Shown in pieces: positions 33,717 to 42,241 of a stretch of DNA of 64,000 bases. Made by a program: the position numbers and the translations under genes. The notes beneath the pieces are model-generated. The model had not been told where the DNA came from, did not search any database, and worked only from the letters and a program-made list of their open reading frames with translations. The DNA comes from Candidatus Mediterraneibacter merdipullorum (GTDB taxonomy: Bacteria > Bacillota > Clostridia > Lachnospirales > Lachnospiraceae): NCBI GenBank assembly GCA_019117125.1, contig DXAL01000023.1:1-64000 (forward strand), read 5' to 3'. Position 1 is the first letter of the stretch, and each line of letters begins with the position of its first letter.

Positions 33717-34781
33717 ATGGCACATATCTTACTCCTTATCCTGAAAATACTGGGCTTTCTCATCCTTGGCATCCTTGCGCTCATTCTGCTTCTCTGCATC
33801 GTCTTCCTGTTGGCGCCGGTGGTGTACCGGTGCAGGGTTTCCGGCGAAGACCGGGTGGAAAGCATCCGTGGTCTTGTCCGGTTTCACTGGCTTTTCCATC
33901 TGATATCCGGTGAAGTGCGCTATGAGGACGGCGCTTTTCGCTGGCGTCTGCGCCTGGCGTGGAAAAAACTGGGAAGCACAGACGAAGAGTCCTCTAAGTC
34001 TTCCGCATCGAAAACTGCCGGAGCGGAAGCGGAACAGGCAGCCCTTCCGGAGAAAAAAGGGGCGCGTCGGGAAGAGAATGTGCATCAGGAAGAGACGGCG
34101 CACCGGGAAGGGACTGCGCATCAGGAAGAGACTGCACATCAGCAGGAGCCCCCGCATCAGGAAGAGACTCCACATCAGCGGGAGACCGCGCATCACGAAG
34201 AGACGGCGCACCGGCAGGAGCCCGCGTATCAGCAGGGAACTGCAGAGCCGGGAGATGACGCACGGAAAGGGAAGGGCACTGCGGGAAAGAACGTGCGGAA
34301 AAGAGCAAAGCGCATTTGGGCGCGGATTTCCGCCATTCCTGAAAAATTACGGCGATTTTGGGAAAAGATAAAATATACATTTCACTCGATGTGTGATAAG
34401 ATAAAAGCACTGAGGAGAAAAAAAGAGAAAGTCAGGGCTTTTCTTGACAATCCCGCGCACCGGGAGGCATTTTCCCTTCTCCTGTCAGAGACGGGGAAGC
34501 TCCTGAAAAGGCTCAGACCAAGGAAGGCGGAAGCAGACCTGGAGTTCGGGTTTTCCGACCCGTCCCATACCGGGTATGCCCTTGCGCTTGTCAGTTTCCT
34601 TTATCCGGCAGTGGGAGAGTTTACGCAGATACGCCCTGATTTTGAACACCGGATATTCCGGGGCAGCCTTTTGCTCAGAGGGCGGATACGGATGCTCTAT
34701 GGCGTGATATTTGCGCTGAACCTGCTGCGCGACAGAAATGTGCGGACAACCTACAGGCATATCAGAAAATTTAAGTTATAA
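33717..34781 (+). CDS. DUF2953 (YtfI-like) protein with hexapeptide repeats
   Basis: About 354 residues. One N-terminal membrane helix (roughly residues 4-30), a short region with VRFHWLFHLISGEVRYEDGAF, then nine tandem hexapeptides of the type AHQEET (residues 122-175), a basic helical segment, and a C-terminal domain (LEFGFSDPSHTGYALALVSF, FRGSLLLRGRIRMLYGVIF) typical of DUF2953. In Bacillus the homologue YtfI pairs with sporulation protein YtfJ, encoded next here. The repeats interrupt the usual family layout. The start at ATG 33717 follows the hydrophobic segment; the Shine-Dalgarno site is weak. Confidence 0.8.
   Translation: MAHILLLILKILGFLILGILALILLLCIVFLLAPVVYRCRVSGEDRVESIRGLVRFHWLFHLISGEVRYEDGAFRWRLRLAWKKLGSTDEESSKSSASKTAGAEAEQAALPEKKGARREENVHQEETAHREGTAHQEETAHQQEPPHQEETPHQRETAHHEETAHRQEPAYQQGTAEPGDDARKGKGTAGKNVRKRAKRIWARISAIPEKLRRFWEKIKYTFHSMCDKIKALRRKKEKVRAFLDNPAHREAFSLLLSETGKLLKRLRPRKAEADLEFGFSDPSHTGYALALVSFLYPAVGEFTQIRPDFEHRIFRGSLLLRGRIRMLYGVIFALNLLRDRNVRTTYRHIRKFKL
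34080..34241. repeat. Nine 18-bp coding repeats in the YtfI-like gene
   Basis: Nine in-frame hexapeptide units: VHQEET, AHREGT, AHQEET, AHQQEP, PHQEET, PHQRET, AHHEET, AHRQEP, AYQQGT. Position two is His in eight of nine units. Confidence 0.95.
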
Positions 34782-34819
34782 GGACCCGGACAGAGACGGA
34801 GTCCTGTAAGGAGGAAAAA

Positions 34820-35230
34820 ATGGCGGAAGAAAGAAACAGTTTCAAATCAACACTGGAATCCCTGTTCCGGGGGATGGACGGCGTCGTGTCGTCCAAGACG
34901 GTAGTAGGTGATGCAATCCATATCGGAAGCACGATCATCCTCCCGCTGGTGGATGTCTCGTTCGGGATAGGCGCCGGAGCTTTTTCCGGGGAGAAGAAAG
35001 AGAAGGGGATGGGCGGCATCGGCGGAAAGATGTCCCCCTGCGCGGTCATCGTGATTCAGGACGGACGCACAAAGCTTGTCAATATCAAGAACCAGGACAC
35101 CATCACAAAGATACTGGATATGGTCCCGGATGTAATCGACCGGTTCACTTCGGATAAAGAGGATAAGATGACAGAGAAAGACGTCATGGACATTCTGGAT
35201 TCGGATGACGGGGAAGACGTTCAGAAATAA
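34820..35230 (+). CDS. ytfJ: GerW family sporulation protein YtfJ
   Basis: A 136-residue protein. TVVGDAIHIGSTIILPLVDVSFGIGAG is the GerW/YtfJ hallmark, followed by a Gly-rich loop (GMGGIGGKMSPCAVIVIQDG) and an acidic C-terminal end. In Bacillus the family is needed for normal spore germination. The preceding DUF2953 gene is its usual neighbour, which supports both calls. Confidence 0.92.
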   Translation: MAEERNSFKSTLESLFRGMDGVVSSKTVVGDAIHIGSTIILPLVDVSFGIGAGAFSGEKKEKGMGGIGGKMSPCAVIVIQDGRTKLVNIKNQDTITKILDMVPDVIDRFTSDKEDKMTEKDVMDILDSDDGEDVQK

Positions 35231-35284
35231 GCGTAAATACCGGCATATCCCGGACTGCCCGGGCATAGGATAGAAAAAGGGGAA

Positions 35285-35440
35285 ATGTCCGGAAGTGAGT
35301 CGATGAAGAAAGTATGCGGTTTTGCACTGTTCTGGATGGCAATCGGCATGTTTGTCATGATGCTGCTCCCAAGCCTTGTGTGGGGCGTTATTGTGACGAT
35401 TGTCCTTCTCGTGGCTGGCTACCGGCTTTTCTGCTGCTGA
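35285..35440 (+). CDS. Small hydrophobic protein (51 aa or 45 aa)
   Basis: A 51-codon frame starting at ATG 35285, or 45 codons from ATG 35303, which has GGAAGTGAG upstream. The product is two hydrophobic helices (CGFALFWMAIGMFVMMLL and VWGVIVTIVLLVAGYRLF) ending in Cys-Cys. It follows ytfJ by 54 bases and precedes a terminator, so it could be a small membrane protein of the same operon. No family recognised; the call rests on the ribosome-binding site, position and hydrophobic pattern. Confidence 0.5.
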   Translation: MSGSESMKKVCGFALFWMAIGMFVMMLLPSLVWGVIVTIVLLVAGYRLFCC

Positions 35441-35522
35441 GGCGCAGGGCGCCGGAACCTGTCCGCCGCCGCTGCACCTGCCAAAGCTGCGGAGATGGCA
35501 ACATAAGACTGTGACAAACAAA

Positions 35523-35555
35523 ACCCCGGAGCTGCATTTTCTGCGGCTCCGGGGT
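35523..35555. terminator. Terminator between the ytfJ operon and rpmB
   Basis: ACCCCGGAGC (35523-35532) pairs with GCTCCGGGGT (35546-35555), with extra inner pairs. Reading on the minus strand it is followed by TTTTGTTTGT, so it is the rpmB terminator and can also stop + strand transcripts. Confidence 0.85.
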
Positions 35556-35590
35556 CTGTGTCCGTGTCACTCAAATGTGAGGCTGTCTGC

Positions 35591-35776
35591 TTAGGCGCGC
35601 TCAACGCGTCCGGATTTCAGACAGGATGTGCAAACATACATTTTCTTTGATCCGCCCTCTGTCTTTACTCTGACGGATTTTACATTTGATTTCCACATTT
35701 TCGGTGTTTTTCTATGAGAGTGGCTTACGTTGTTTCCAAAGTGAGCACCCTTTTCGCAAATAGCACATTTAGCCAT
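35591..35776 (-). CDS. rpmB: 50S ribosomal protein L28
   Basis: A 61-residue ribosomal protein starting MAKCAICEKGAHFGNNVSHS. The CAIC and CTSC pairs form a zinc ribbon, marking this as the zinc-binding (C+) form of L28. AGGAGG precedes the start. It is transcribed alone, divergently from the Asp23 operon. Confidence 0.96.
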   Translation of the reverse strand: MAKCAICEKGAHFGNNVSHSHRKTPKMWKSNVKSVRVKTEGGSKKMYVCTSCLKSGRVERA

Positions 35777-35827
35777 GACTGCACCTCCTAACAATCTGAA
35801 CTGGTCATATAGACTCATAACACTGAT

Positions 35828-35856
35828 ATTCTATCAGAAAGAAATACCCATTGCAA
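35828..35856 (-). promoter_or_regulatory. Promoter of rpmB
   Basis: On the minus strand TTGCAA (35851-35856) and TAGAAT (35828-35833) are 17 bases apart. Confidence 0.7.
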
Positions 35857-35894
35857 GTATTTTTTAAAAAATCGACTCAAAAATCGAAACGCTG

Positions 35895-35923
35895 TTGTAA
35901 AATCAAATGAGTGATAGTATAAT
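35895..35923 (+). promoter_or_regulatory. Promoter of the Asp23-YloV-recG operon
   Basis: TTGTAA (35895-35900) and TATAAT (35918-35923) with a 17-base spacer. Confidence 0.75.
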
Positions 35924-35974
35924 AAACATGTTATTTATGGCAAAAATCCATTAAAAACCGGGAGGTATATATTG

Positions 35975-36334
35975 ATGAAAGGAAGTATGAGCACAGAACT
36001 CGGAATCATCACTGTCAATCCTGACGTGATAGCCAAATATGCCGGCTCTGTCGCTGTGGAGTGTTTCGGCATCGTCGGCATGGCGGCAGTGAATATGAAG
36101 GACGGCCTTGTCCGCCTTCTGAAGAGAGAGAGCCTGACCCACGGCATCCAGGTCGAGATATCGGAGGAGAACGCACTTACCCTGAATTTTCATGTCATCG
36201 TTGCATACGGCGTGAATATCCTTTCTGTTTCTGACAATCTTATGAGCAATGTAAAGTATAAGGTTGAAGAATTCACCGGAATGACGGTAGAAAAAATCAA
36301 CATCTTCGTCGAAGGTGTGAGAGTGATAGATTAA
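35975..36334 (+). CDS. Asp23/Gls24 family envelope-stress protein
   Basis: A 119-residue Asp23-family (DUF322) protein: GIITVNPDVIAKYAGSVAVE at the start and a C-terminal VEGVRVID. In Bacillus the equivalent YloU precedes yloV and recG-region genes, the same order as here. Asp23-type proteins are membrane-associated and linked to envelope homeostasis or fatty-acid metabolism. GGAGG at 35961-35965 favours ATG 35975. Confidence 0.92.
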   Translation: MKGSMSTELGIITVNPDVIAKYAGSVAVECFGIVGMAAVNMKDGLVRLLKRESLTHGIQVEISEENALTLNFHVIVAYGVNILSVSDNLMSNVKYKVEEFTGMTVEKINIFVEGVRVID

Positions 36335-36347
36335 GGAGGATATTGTC

Positions 36348-38012
36348 GTGGCAGTGAAAACGATAAATACGGAGATGCTTCGCAGGATGTTCCTTGCAGG
36401 GGCTGCAAATCTGGAAGCAAAAAAAGAATTCATCAATGAATTGAACGTATTTCCCGTACCGGACGGCGATACGGGGACCAATATGACGCTGACCATCATG
36501 TCGGCTGCAAAAGAAGTGCAGGCGCTCGAGCATCCGGATATGGTCTCGATGGCAAAGGCAATCTCTTCCGGGTCGCTCCGGGGCGCCAGGGGAAATTCCG
36601 GAGTCATCCTGTCGCAGCTTCTCCGTGGATTTACGAAAGAGATACGTGAATACGAGGCAATCGACGCTTCTGTGCTGGCAAAAGCATGCGACCGCGCTAC
36701 AGCGACCGCATACAAAGCGGTGATGAAGCCGAAGGAAGGGACCATCCTCACGGTCGCAAAGGGGATATCCCAGCGCGCACAGGAGCTCGCCGAGACGACG
36801 GAAGACCTGGAGGTCTTCATCCCGGAAATCCTCCGCCGTGCGGAGGAAGTGCTGGCCGAGACGCCGGAACTCCTTCCGGTGCTCAAGGAAGCGGGCGTCG
36901 TGGATTCCGGAGGACAGGGGCTTCTTGAAGTGCTCCGCGGCGCGTACGACGCGTTCCTCGGTAAGGAAATCGACTATACCGCGATTGAAGCGGGAAGCGC
37001 TGCGAAGATGGTGAAGCCGGACCAGCAGGCAGCGGCGGATATCAAGTTCGGATACTGCACGGAATTCATCATTATGACGGACAAACCGTTCACAGATGCC
37101 GATGAGACGGAGTTTAAGGCTTATCTGGAGTCCATCGGTGATTCCATCGTCTGCGTGGCGGATGATGATATCGTGAAGATACATGTCCATACGAACGACC
37201 CCGGGCTTGCAATCCAGAAGGCGCTGACATACGGACAGCTCTCCCGCATGAAGATTGACAATATGCGCGAGGAGCACCAGGAAAAGCTCATCCGCGACGC
37301 GGAGAAGGTGGCTGCCCAGCAGGCTGAGGCGAAGAAGAAAAAAGAACCCAGGAAGCCGGTGGGATTCATCGCGGTCTCCATCGGAGACGGGATGAACGAG
37401 ATATTCCGTGAACTGGGCGTGGATTATATCATCGAGGGCGGACAGACGATGAACCCGAGTACGGACGACATGCTCACCGCCATCGACCAGGTCAATGCGG
37501 ACCACATCTTCATCCTTCCAAACAACAAGAATATCATCCTTGCGGCGAACCAGGCCCAGACGCTGACGGAGGACAAAGACATCATCGTCATACCGACAAA
37601 GACGGTTCCCCAGGGAATCACCGCAGTAATCAGCTACATGCCGGAGGCGGATGTGGACACCAATCTGGAAGCAATGCAGGAGGGTATCAAAAATGTCCGC
37701 ACCGGTCAGGTAACCTATGCGGTCCGCGACACAAAGATTGACGATAAGGAAATCCACGAAGGCGATATCATGGGCATCGGCGACCAGGGCATCCTTGCAG
37801 TGGGACAGTCTGTCGAGGAGACGACAAAAGAGATGCTCGCTCAGCTCGTGGATGGAGATTCTGAGCTCATCAGCCTCTATTACGGACAGGATGTACAGGA
37901 GGAAGACGCTCAGAAATTTGCGGAAGCTGTGGAAGCGCTGTATCCGGATGTGGACATTGACGTCCATATGGGCGGACAGCCAATCTATTATTACGTCCTT
38001 TCTGTAGAATAA
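36348..38012 (+). CDS. DAK2/DegV-linked kinase-like protein YloV (FakA-like)
   Basis: A 554-residue protein that starts at GTG with a DhaL (DAK2) nucleotide-binding domain (NVFPVPDGDTGTNMTLTI holds the metal-binding Asp residues; SLRGARGNSGVILSQLLRG follows) and ends with the FakA-type C-terminal region (MNPSTDDMLTAI, LPNNKNIILAANQA). The family provides the ATP-binding subunit of fatty-acid kinase in staphylococci, acting with FakB/DegV proteins. No fakB-like gene is adjacent. In an operon with Asp23 and recG. Confidence 0.9.
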   Translation: MAVKTINTEMLRRMFLAGAANLEAKKEFINELNVFPVPDGDTGTNMTLTIMSAAKEVQALEHPDMVSMAKAISSGSLRGARGNSGVILSQLLRGFTKEIREYEAIDASVLAKACDRATATAYKAVMKPKEGTILTVAKGISQRAQELAETTEDLEVFIPEILRRAEEVLAETPELLPVLKEAGVVDSGGQGLLEVLRGAYDAFLGKEIDYTAIEAGSAAKMVKPDQQAAADIKFGYCTEFIIMTDKPFTDADETEFKAYLESIGDSIVCVADDDIVKIHVHTNDPGLAIQKALTYGQLSRMKIDNMREEHQEKLIRDAEKVAAQQAEAKKKKEPRKPVGFIAVSIGDGMNEIFRELGVDYIIEGGQTMNPSTDDMLTAIDQVNADHIFILPNNKNIILAANQAQTLTEDKDIIVIPTKTVPQGITAVISYMPEADVDTNLEAMQEGIKNVRTGQVTYAVRDTKIDDKEIHEGDIMGIGDQGILAVGQSVEETTKEMLAQLVDGDSELISLYYGQDVQEEDAQKFAEAVEALYPDVDIDVHMGGQPIYYYVLSVE

Positions 38013-38019
38013 CTGTGAG

Positions 38020-40080
38020 ATGAACAGCAGTTCAGGAATCGGTTCTCTGAAAGGAATCGGCGAAAAAACAGAAAAACTGTTTCAGAAAATGGGGGTCCGC
38101 ACAGTCGGCGACCTGATACGGTATTATCCCAGGACGTTTGACATCTATGAAGACCCGGTGCCCATCAGCGAGGCGGAGGAAGGAAAGACCGTCACCATCG
38201 CGGGAAGTGTGTTCGGGCGGATTCAGGTGTCCGGAAGCCGGTCCCTGCAGGTGACAACGCTGTATTTAAAAGACCTGACCGGAACGATAAAGGTCATCTG
38301 GTTCCGCATGCCTTTCCTGAGGAGCACTCTCGGGAAAGGCGGGATGCTCATTCTGCGCGGACGCGTTGTGAGAAGGCGGGACGGCCTTTTGATGGAACAT
38401 CCGGAAATCTTTTATCCGGCTTCCAGGTATGAGGATAAGCGCAGTACGATGCAGCCAGTCTATGCCCTTACGGGAGGACTGACGAACAATGCGGTCATCC
38501 GTGCGGTCCGCCAGGCGCTGGAGCATGCAGATGACTCCATGGACATCCTGCCGGAGCATCTCGCCGCACAGCACGGGTTCCTTCCGTATCAGGAGGCGGT
38601 TTGCGCCATGCATTTTCCGGAAGAAAAAGGGGCGTTTATCCGGGCCAGGGAGCGATTTGTCTATGAGGAATTCCTTGTCTTCCTCCTGTCCCTCCGGCAG
38701 ATGAAGGAGAGCGAAGGACGCGCGGAAAACCATTTCATCCTGAAAGACCGCCCGGAGCTGGAGCGGTTCCTCAAAGCGCTTCCCTACGACCTGACCGGCG
38801 CACAGAAAAAAGTGTGGCAGGAGATACGGGGCGACATGCAGGGAAAACATACCATGTCCCGTCTGGTCCAGGGAGACGTCGGCTCCGGGAAGACCATCAT
38901 CGCTTTCCTCGGCCTTCTCCTTGCCGGGCTGAACGGATATCAGGGGGCGCTGATGGCGCCGACGGAAGTACTGGCAAAACAGCATTATGAGAATACCGTC
39001 CGGCTGCTGGAAGAGTACCGTCTTCCCCTCAAAGCGGAACTGCTGACCGGTTCCATGACGGCGAAGCAGAAGCGGGAAGCGTATGAGCGCATCGCATCCG
39101 GGGAATCCTCCGTTATTATCGGGACCCACGCGCTCATTCAGGAGAAAGCGGTCTATCATGACCTTGCCCTCGTCGTCACAGACGAGCAGCACCGGTTCGG
39201 CGTGAAACAGCGGGAGGCGCTGGCGGGAAAGGGATTCCTGCCGCACATCCTTGTCATGAGCGCCACGCCCATCCCCCGCACCCTCGCCATCATCCTGTAC
39301 GGGGACCTGGATATCTCGGTCATCGACGAGATGCCGAAAGACCGTCTCCCCATCAAGAACTGTGTGGTGGATACCGGATACCGGGAGAAGGCATACCGGT
39401 TCATGAAAAAACAGGTGGAGCAGGGGCGGCAGTGCTATGTGATATGCCCGATGGTGGAAGAAAGCGAGAACCTGGAGGCGGAGAATGTACAGGACTATTC
39501 CCGGATGCTTTCCGAAGAGATGGGAAGCGGGATAACGGTGGGATGCCTCCACGGAAAGATGAAGCAGCAGGAAAAAGATGCGGTCATGGAGGCGTTCGGC
39601 AGAAACGAGATACAGATACTCGTGTCGACGACGGTCATCGAAGTGGGCATCGATGTGCCGAACGCAACGGTCATCCTGATTGAGAATGCCGAGCGGTTCG
39701 GACTTGCACAGCTCCATCAGCTGCGCGGCCGCGTGGGAAGAGGCAGGCATCAGTCCTACTGCATTTTCCTGTCCGCTTCCAAATCGGATGAGACAAAAGA
39801 ACGACTGGATATCCTCAACCGCTCAAACGACGGATTTTTCATTGCAGGAGAGGACCTGCGGCTAAGAGGTCCCGGCGACCTGTTCGGCATCCGGCAGAGC
39901 GGCATCCTGGATTTCCAGGTGGCGGATGTCTTTCAGGACGCGGCGCTGTTAAAGAAGGCGGGAGAGGATGCCGGAAGGCTCCTCGCGTCAGACCCGGGAC
40001 TTCAGGCGCCGGAGCACCGGAAGCTGAGACGCCATATCGAACAGAAGATAAACGAGACCATGCTGGAAACGACGCTTTGA
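38020..40080 (+). CDS. recG: ATP-dependent DNA helicase RecG
   Basis: A 686-residue helicase. The N-terminal wedge/OB domain (GVRTVGDLIRYYPRTFDIYE) precedes superfamily 2 motifs: Walker A GDVGSGKT, DEQH in VTDEQHRFGVKQR, motif III SATPIPRTLA, and motif VI HQLRGRVGRGRHQS. The TRG box region with RLRGPGDLFGIRQSG is present. RecG reverses stalled forks and processes branched DNA. It starts 7 bases after YloV. Confidence 0.97.
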   Translation: MNSSSGIGSLKGIGEKTEKLFQKMGVRTVGDLIRYYPRTFDIYEDPVPISEAEEGKTVTIAGSVFGRIQVSGSRSLQVTTLYLKDLTGTIKVIWFRMPFLRSTLGKGGMLILRGRVVRRRDGLLMEHPEIFYPASRYEDKRSTMQPVYALTGGLTNNAVIRAVRQALEHADDSMDILPEHLAAQHGFLPYQEAVCAMHFPEEKGAFIRARERFVYEEFLVFLLSLRQMKESEGRAENHFILKDRPELERFLKALPYDLTGAQKKVWQEIRGDMQGKHTMSRLVQGDVGSGKTIIAFLGLLLAGLNGYQGALMAPTEVLAKQHYENTVRLLEEYRLPLKAELLTGSMTAKQKREAYERIASGESSVIIGTHALIQEKAVYHDLALVVTDEQHRFGVKQREALAGKGFLPHILVMSATPIPRTLAIILYGDLDISVIDEMPKDRLPIKNCVVDTGYREKAYRFMKKQVEQGRQCYVICPMVEESENLEAENVQDYSRMLSEEMGSGITVGCLHGKMKQQEKDAVMEAFGRNEIQILVSTTVIEVGIDVPNATVILIENAERFGLAQLHQLRGRVGRGRHQSYCIFLSASKSDETKERLDILNRSNDGFFIAGEDLRLRGPGDLFGIRQSGILDFQVADVFQDAALLKKAGEDAGRLLASDPGLQAPEHRKLRRHIEQKINETMLETTL

Positions 40081-40131
40081 CCTGCAGGGTAAAATGTTAC
40101 GAATTTCCAGTTTAAAAGAACGAATCCTCCA

Positions 40132-40138
40132 CATACTA
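40132..40138 (+). promoter_or_regulatory. Candidate sigma-G -10 box of the SASP gene
   Basis: CATACTA matches the forespore sigma-F/G -10 consensus. The -35 side (around 40109) is weak. The position leaves a leader of about 145 bases before the SASP start codon. Confidence 0.4.
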
Positions 40139-40176
40139 TGGATGTGACAGGAAGGACCGAACAGACAGACGCATGA

Positions 40177-40263
40177 GGACCGGCTGCACACGCGGCCGTC
40201 TTCATACAGATGCAGCCGGTCCCGAATGCCGCACACAAACGAAAGTAACTTGACAGAAGTTAC
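40177..40263 (+). promoter_or_regulatory. Structured leader of the SASP gene
   Basis: GGACCGGCTGCA (40177-40188) pairs perfectly over 12 bases with TGCAGCCGGTCC (40211-40222). A second hairpin, GTAACTT (40245-40251)/AAGTTAC (40257-40263), ends just before the AAAGGAGG ribosome-binding site. Neither is followed by a T-run, so they look like mRNA leader structures rather than terminators. Confidence 0.6.
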
Positions 40264-40289
40264 GAAAATGCAAAAGGAGGAAATTGATC

Positions 40290-40496
40290 ATGGCAAGTCG
40301 TTCATCGAACAGAGCAGCTGTGCCTGAGGCAAAGGGCGCGCTGGACAAATTCAAGTACGAAGTGGCCAACGAGCTGGGGGTACCGTTATCTGACGGTTAC
40401 AACGGCGACCTCACTTCCAAGCAGAATGGTTCTGTAGGAGGATATATGGTCAAGAAAATGATCGAGCAGCAGGAAAAACAGATGGCGGGCAAATAA
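40290..40496 (+). CDS. Alpha/beta-type small acid-soluble spore protein
   Basis: A 68-residue DNA-binding spore protein. The germination-protease cut region KFKYEVANELGVPL (the conserved Glu-Val/Ala site) and the C-terminal GSVGGYMVKKMIEQQE helix are typical. It saturates spore DNA, changes it toward A-form and protects it from UV; it is degraded on germination. AAAGGAGG sets ATG 40290. Confidence 0.95.
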   Translation: MASRSSNRAAVPEAKGALDKFKYEVANELGVPLSDGYNGDLTSKQNGSVGGYMVKKMIEQQEKQMAGK

Positions 40497-40535
40497 CGCC
40501 GCCAGATTCCAGTTGTTGTTTCCGAAAGACAGGGA

Positions 40536-40567
40536 AAAGCGCCCGGGATTGACCTGGGCGCTTTTTT
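40536..40567 (+). terminator. Terminator after the SASP gene
   Basis: AAAGCGCCC (40536-40544) and GGGCGCTTT (40556-40564) form a 9-bp stem followed by a T-run. Confidence 0.88.
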
Positions 40568-40603
40568 CTGCTAAAATTCAGCATATGAAACGGGGTGGAA
40601 AAC

Positions 40604-41173
40604 ATGAGAGTGATCGCCGGAAGCGCAAGGAGTTTAAGGCTGAAGACACTGGACGGGCTGGAGACGAGACCCACGACAGACCGCATCAAGGAAACACTGT
40701 TTAATATCATCGGGCCGTCGGTATACGGCAGCATTTTTCTCGACCTGTTCAGCGGAAGCGGCGGCATCGGCATCGAAGCGCTGAGCCGTGGGGCGAAGGA
40801 AGCCGTGTTCGTGGAGCACAATCCGAAGGCGATGCAGTGCATCCGGGACAACCTGAAATTTACCCGTCTGGACGGGAAGGCATTGACCATCACGTCGGAC
40901 GTGATGGATGCGCTGTACCGGCTGGAGGGAGAGCACGTGTTCGACCTCATCTTCATGGACCCGCCCTATGACAGAGGACTCGAGAAAAAGGTGCTGGAAT
41001 ACCTCTCGGGCTCGGAGCTTGTCTATGATGATACGGTCATCATTGTGGAAGCGTCCCGGGATACGGATTTCTCCTACGCGGACCGGCTGGGATTTTCAGT
41101 GGTGCGCGAAAAGACATACAAGACAAACAAACATGTATTTATTGAGAAGGCGGGGGTGGAGGATATATGCTGA
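40604..41173 (+). CDS. rsmD: 16S rRNA (guanine966-N2)-methyltransferase
   Basis: About 189 residues. SAM-binding motif I is [20 protein letters not shown], and the catalytic DPPY lies in [14 protein letters not shown]-terminal [18 protein letters not shown] and [15 protein letters not shown] are signatures of RsmD. It methylates G966 in 16S rRNA. It corresponds to ylbH, and coaD (ylbI) follows with a 7-base overlap, as in Bacillus. Confidence 0.95.
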   Translation: MRVIAGSARSLRLKTLDGLETRPTTDRIKETLFNIIGPSVYGSIFLDLFSGSGGIGIEALSRGAKEAVFVEHNPKAMQCIRDNLKFTRLDGKALTITSDVMDALYRLEGEHVFDLIFMDPPYDRGLEKKVLEYLSGSELVYDDTVIIVEASRDTDFSYADRLGFSVVREKTYKTNKHVFIEKAGVEDIC

Positions 41174-41664
41174 GGGCAATCTATCCGGGCAGTTTTGACC
41201 CGGTCACATACGGACATATGGATATCATCGAAAGGTCCCGCAAGATCGTGGACGAACTCATCGTCGGCGTATTGTGCAATAAAGCGAAAATGCCGTTGTT
41301 TTCTGCGGAAGAACGTGTTAAAATGTTAGAGGAAGTGACGAAAGAGTTCCGGAATGTCCGCATCGTGCCGTTTAACGGTCTCCTTGTCGATTTTGCGGCG
41401 GGGATGAAAGCCGACCTCATCATCCGCGGTCTGCGCGCGATTACGGACTTTGAATATGAACTTCAGATGTCGCAGACCAACCACAAACTGGAACCAAATG
41501 TTGAAACTATGTTTTTGACGACCAGTATTGAATATTCATATTTGAGTTCCACCACAGTGAGGGAGATTGCTGCCTTTGGGGGAGATCTGACACAGTTTGT
41601 GCCGGAAGCAGTTGCTGTGGAGCTTAGGAAAAAGATGAGTACAAAAGGAGAGTGTAAGAAATGA
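41167..41664 (+). CDS. coaD: Phosphopantetheine adenylyltransferase
   Basis: A 165-residue nucleotidyltransferase making dephospho-CoA from 4'-phosphopantetheine and ATP. The signature [19 protein letters not shown] carries the (T/H)xGH-type nucleotide motif, and the [20 protein letters not shown] segment includes the ISS-like motif. The DNA of the last third is more AT-rich than the first. Its stop overlaps the next gene (ATGA). Confidence 0.97.
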   Translation: MLRAIYPGSFDPVTYGHMDIIERSRKIVDELIVGVLCNKAKMPLFSAEERVKMLEEVTKEFRNVRIVPFNGLLVDFAAGMKADLIIRGLRAITDFEYELQMSQTNHKLEPNVETMFLTTSIEYSYLSSTTVREIAAFGGDLTQFVPEAVAVELRKKMSTKGECKK

Positions 41665-42236
41665 GCAGCCGTATTGAGCAGATCATCGAAGAGATTGAGG
41701 AGTACATTGACAGAGACTGTAAATTCCAGCCCCTGTCTACGACAAAAATCATCGTCAACAAGGAACATCTGGACGAACTCCTGAGGGAGCTCAGGATGAA
41801 GACACCGGATGAGATCAAGCGTTATCAGAAGATTATCGCGAACCGCGACGCCATTCTTGCCGATGCAAAGGCAAAGGCTGATGCCATGATAGAGGAGGCG
41901 CAGGTGCAGACGACGGAGCTTGTCAGCGAGCATGAAATCATGCAGCAGGCTTACGCGCAGGCAAATGAAATCGTGACACAGGCCACCGCGCAGGCACAGG
42001 AGATTGTGGACAATGCGACGCGGGATGCAAATGAGATACGCATCGGCGCGATCCAGTATACGGACGACCTGCTCGCAAACGCCGAGAGCATCATCGGACA
42101 CACGCTTGACAGTTATACGACAAAATACGACGGACTGATCAACTCCCTCCAGGAATGCTACGACACGGTCCGCTCCAACCGGGCGGAACTGGAGATACCG
42201 GAGGAGGATTCCGACAGTTACGGGAATCCGGAATAA
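41661..42236 (+). CDS. Coiled-coil protein, V-type ATPase subunit-like
   Basis: A 191-residue highly charged helical protein. After a short N-terminal region ([19 protein letters not shown]) comes a long coiled coil rich in Ala, Glu and Gln (about residues 60-150: [40 protein letters not shown]), similar in pattern to stalk subunits of V/F-type ATPases and to DivIVA-like scaffolds. No ATP synthase gene is nearby. It is translationally coupled to coaD and ends 5 bases from the convergent ylbJ. Function unknown. Confidence 0.75.
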   Translation: MSSRIEQIIEEIEEYIDRDCKFQPLSTTKIIVNKEHLDELLRELRMKTPDEIKRYQKIIANRDAILADAKAKADAMIEEAQVQTTELVSEHEIMQQAYAQANEIVTQATAQAQEIVDNATRDANEIRIGAIQYTDDLLANAESIIGHTLDSYTTKYDGLINSLQECYDTVRSNRAELEIPEEDSDSYGNPE

Positions 42237-42241
42237 ACCGG

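Noticed and set aside
41470-41660. AT-rich end of coaD as a transfer tract
   Set aside because: The shift is short and milder than in ispH and the protein is fully conserved; not enough to argue for recombination.
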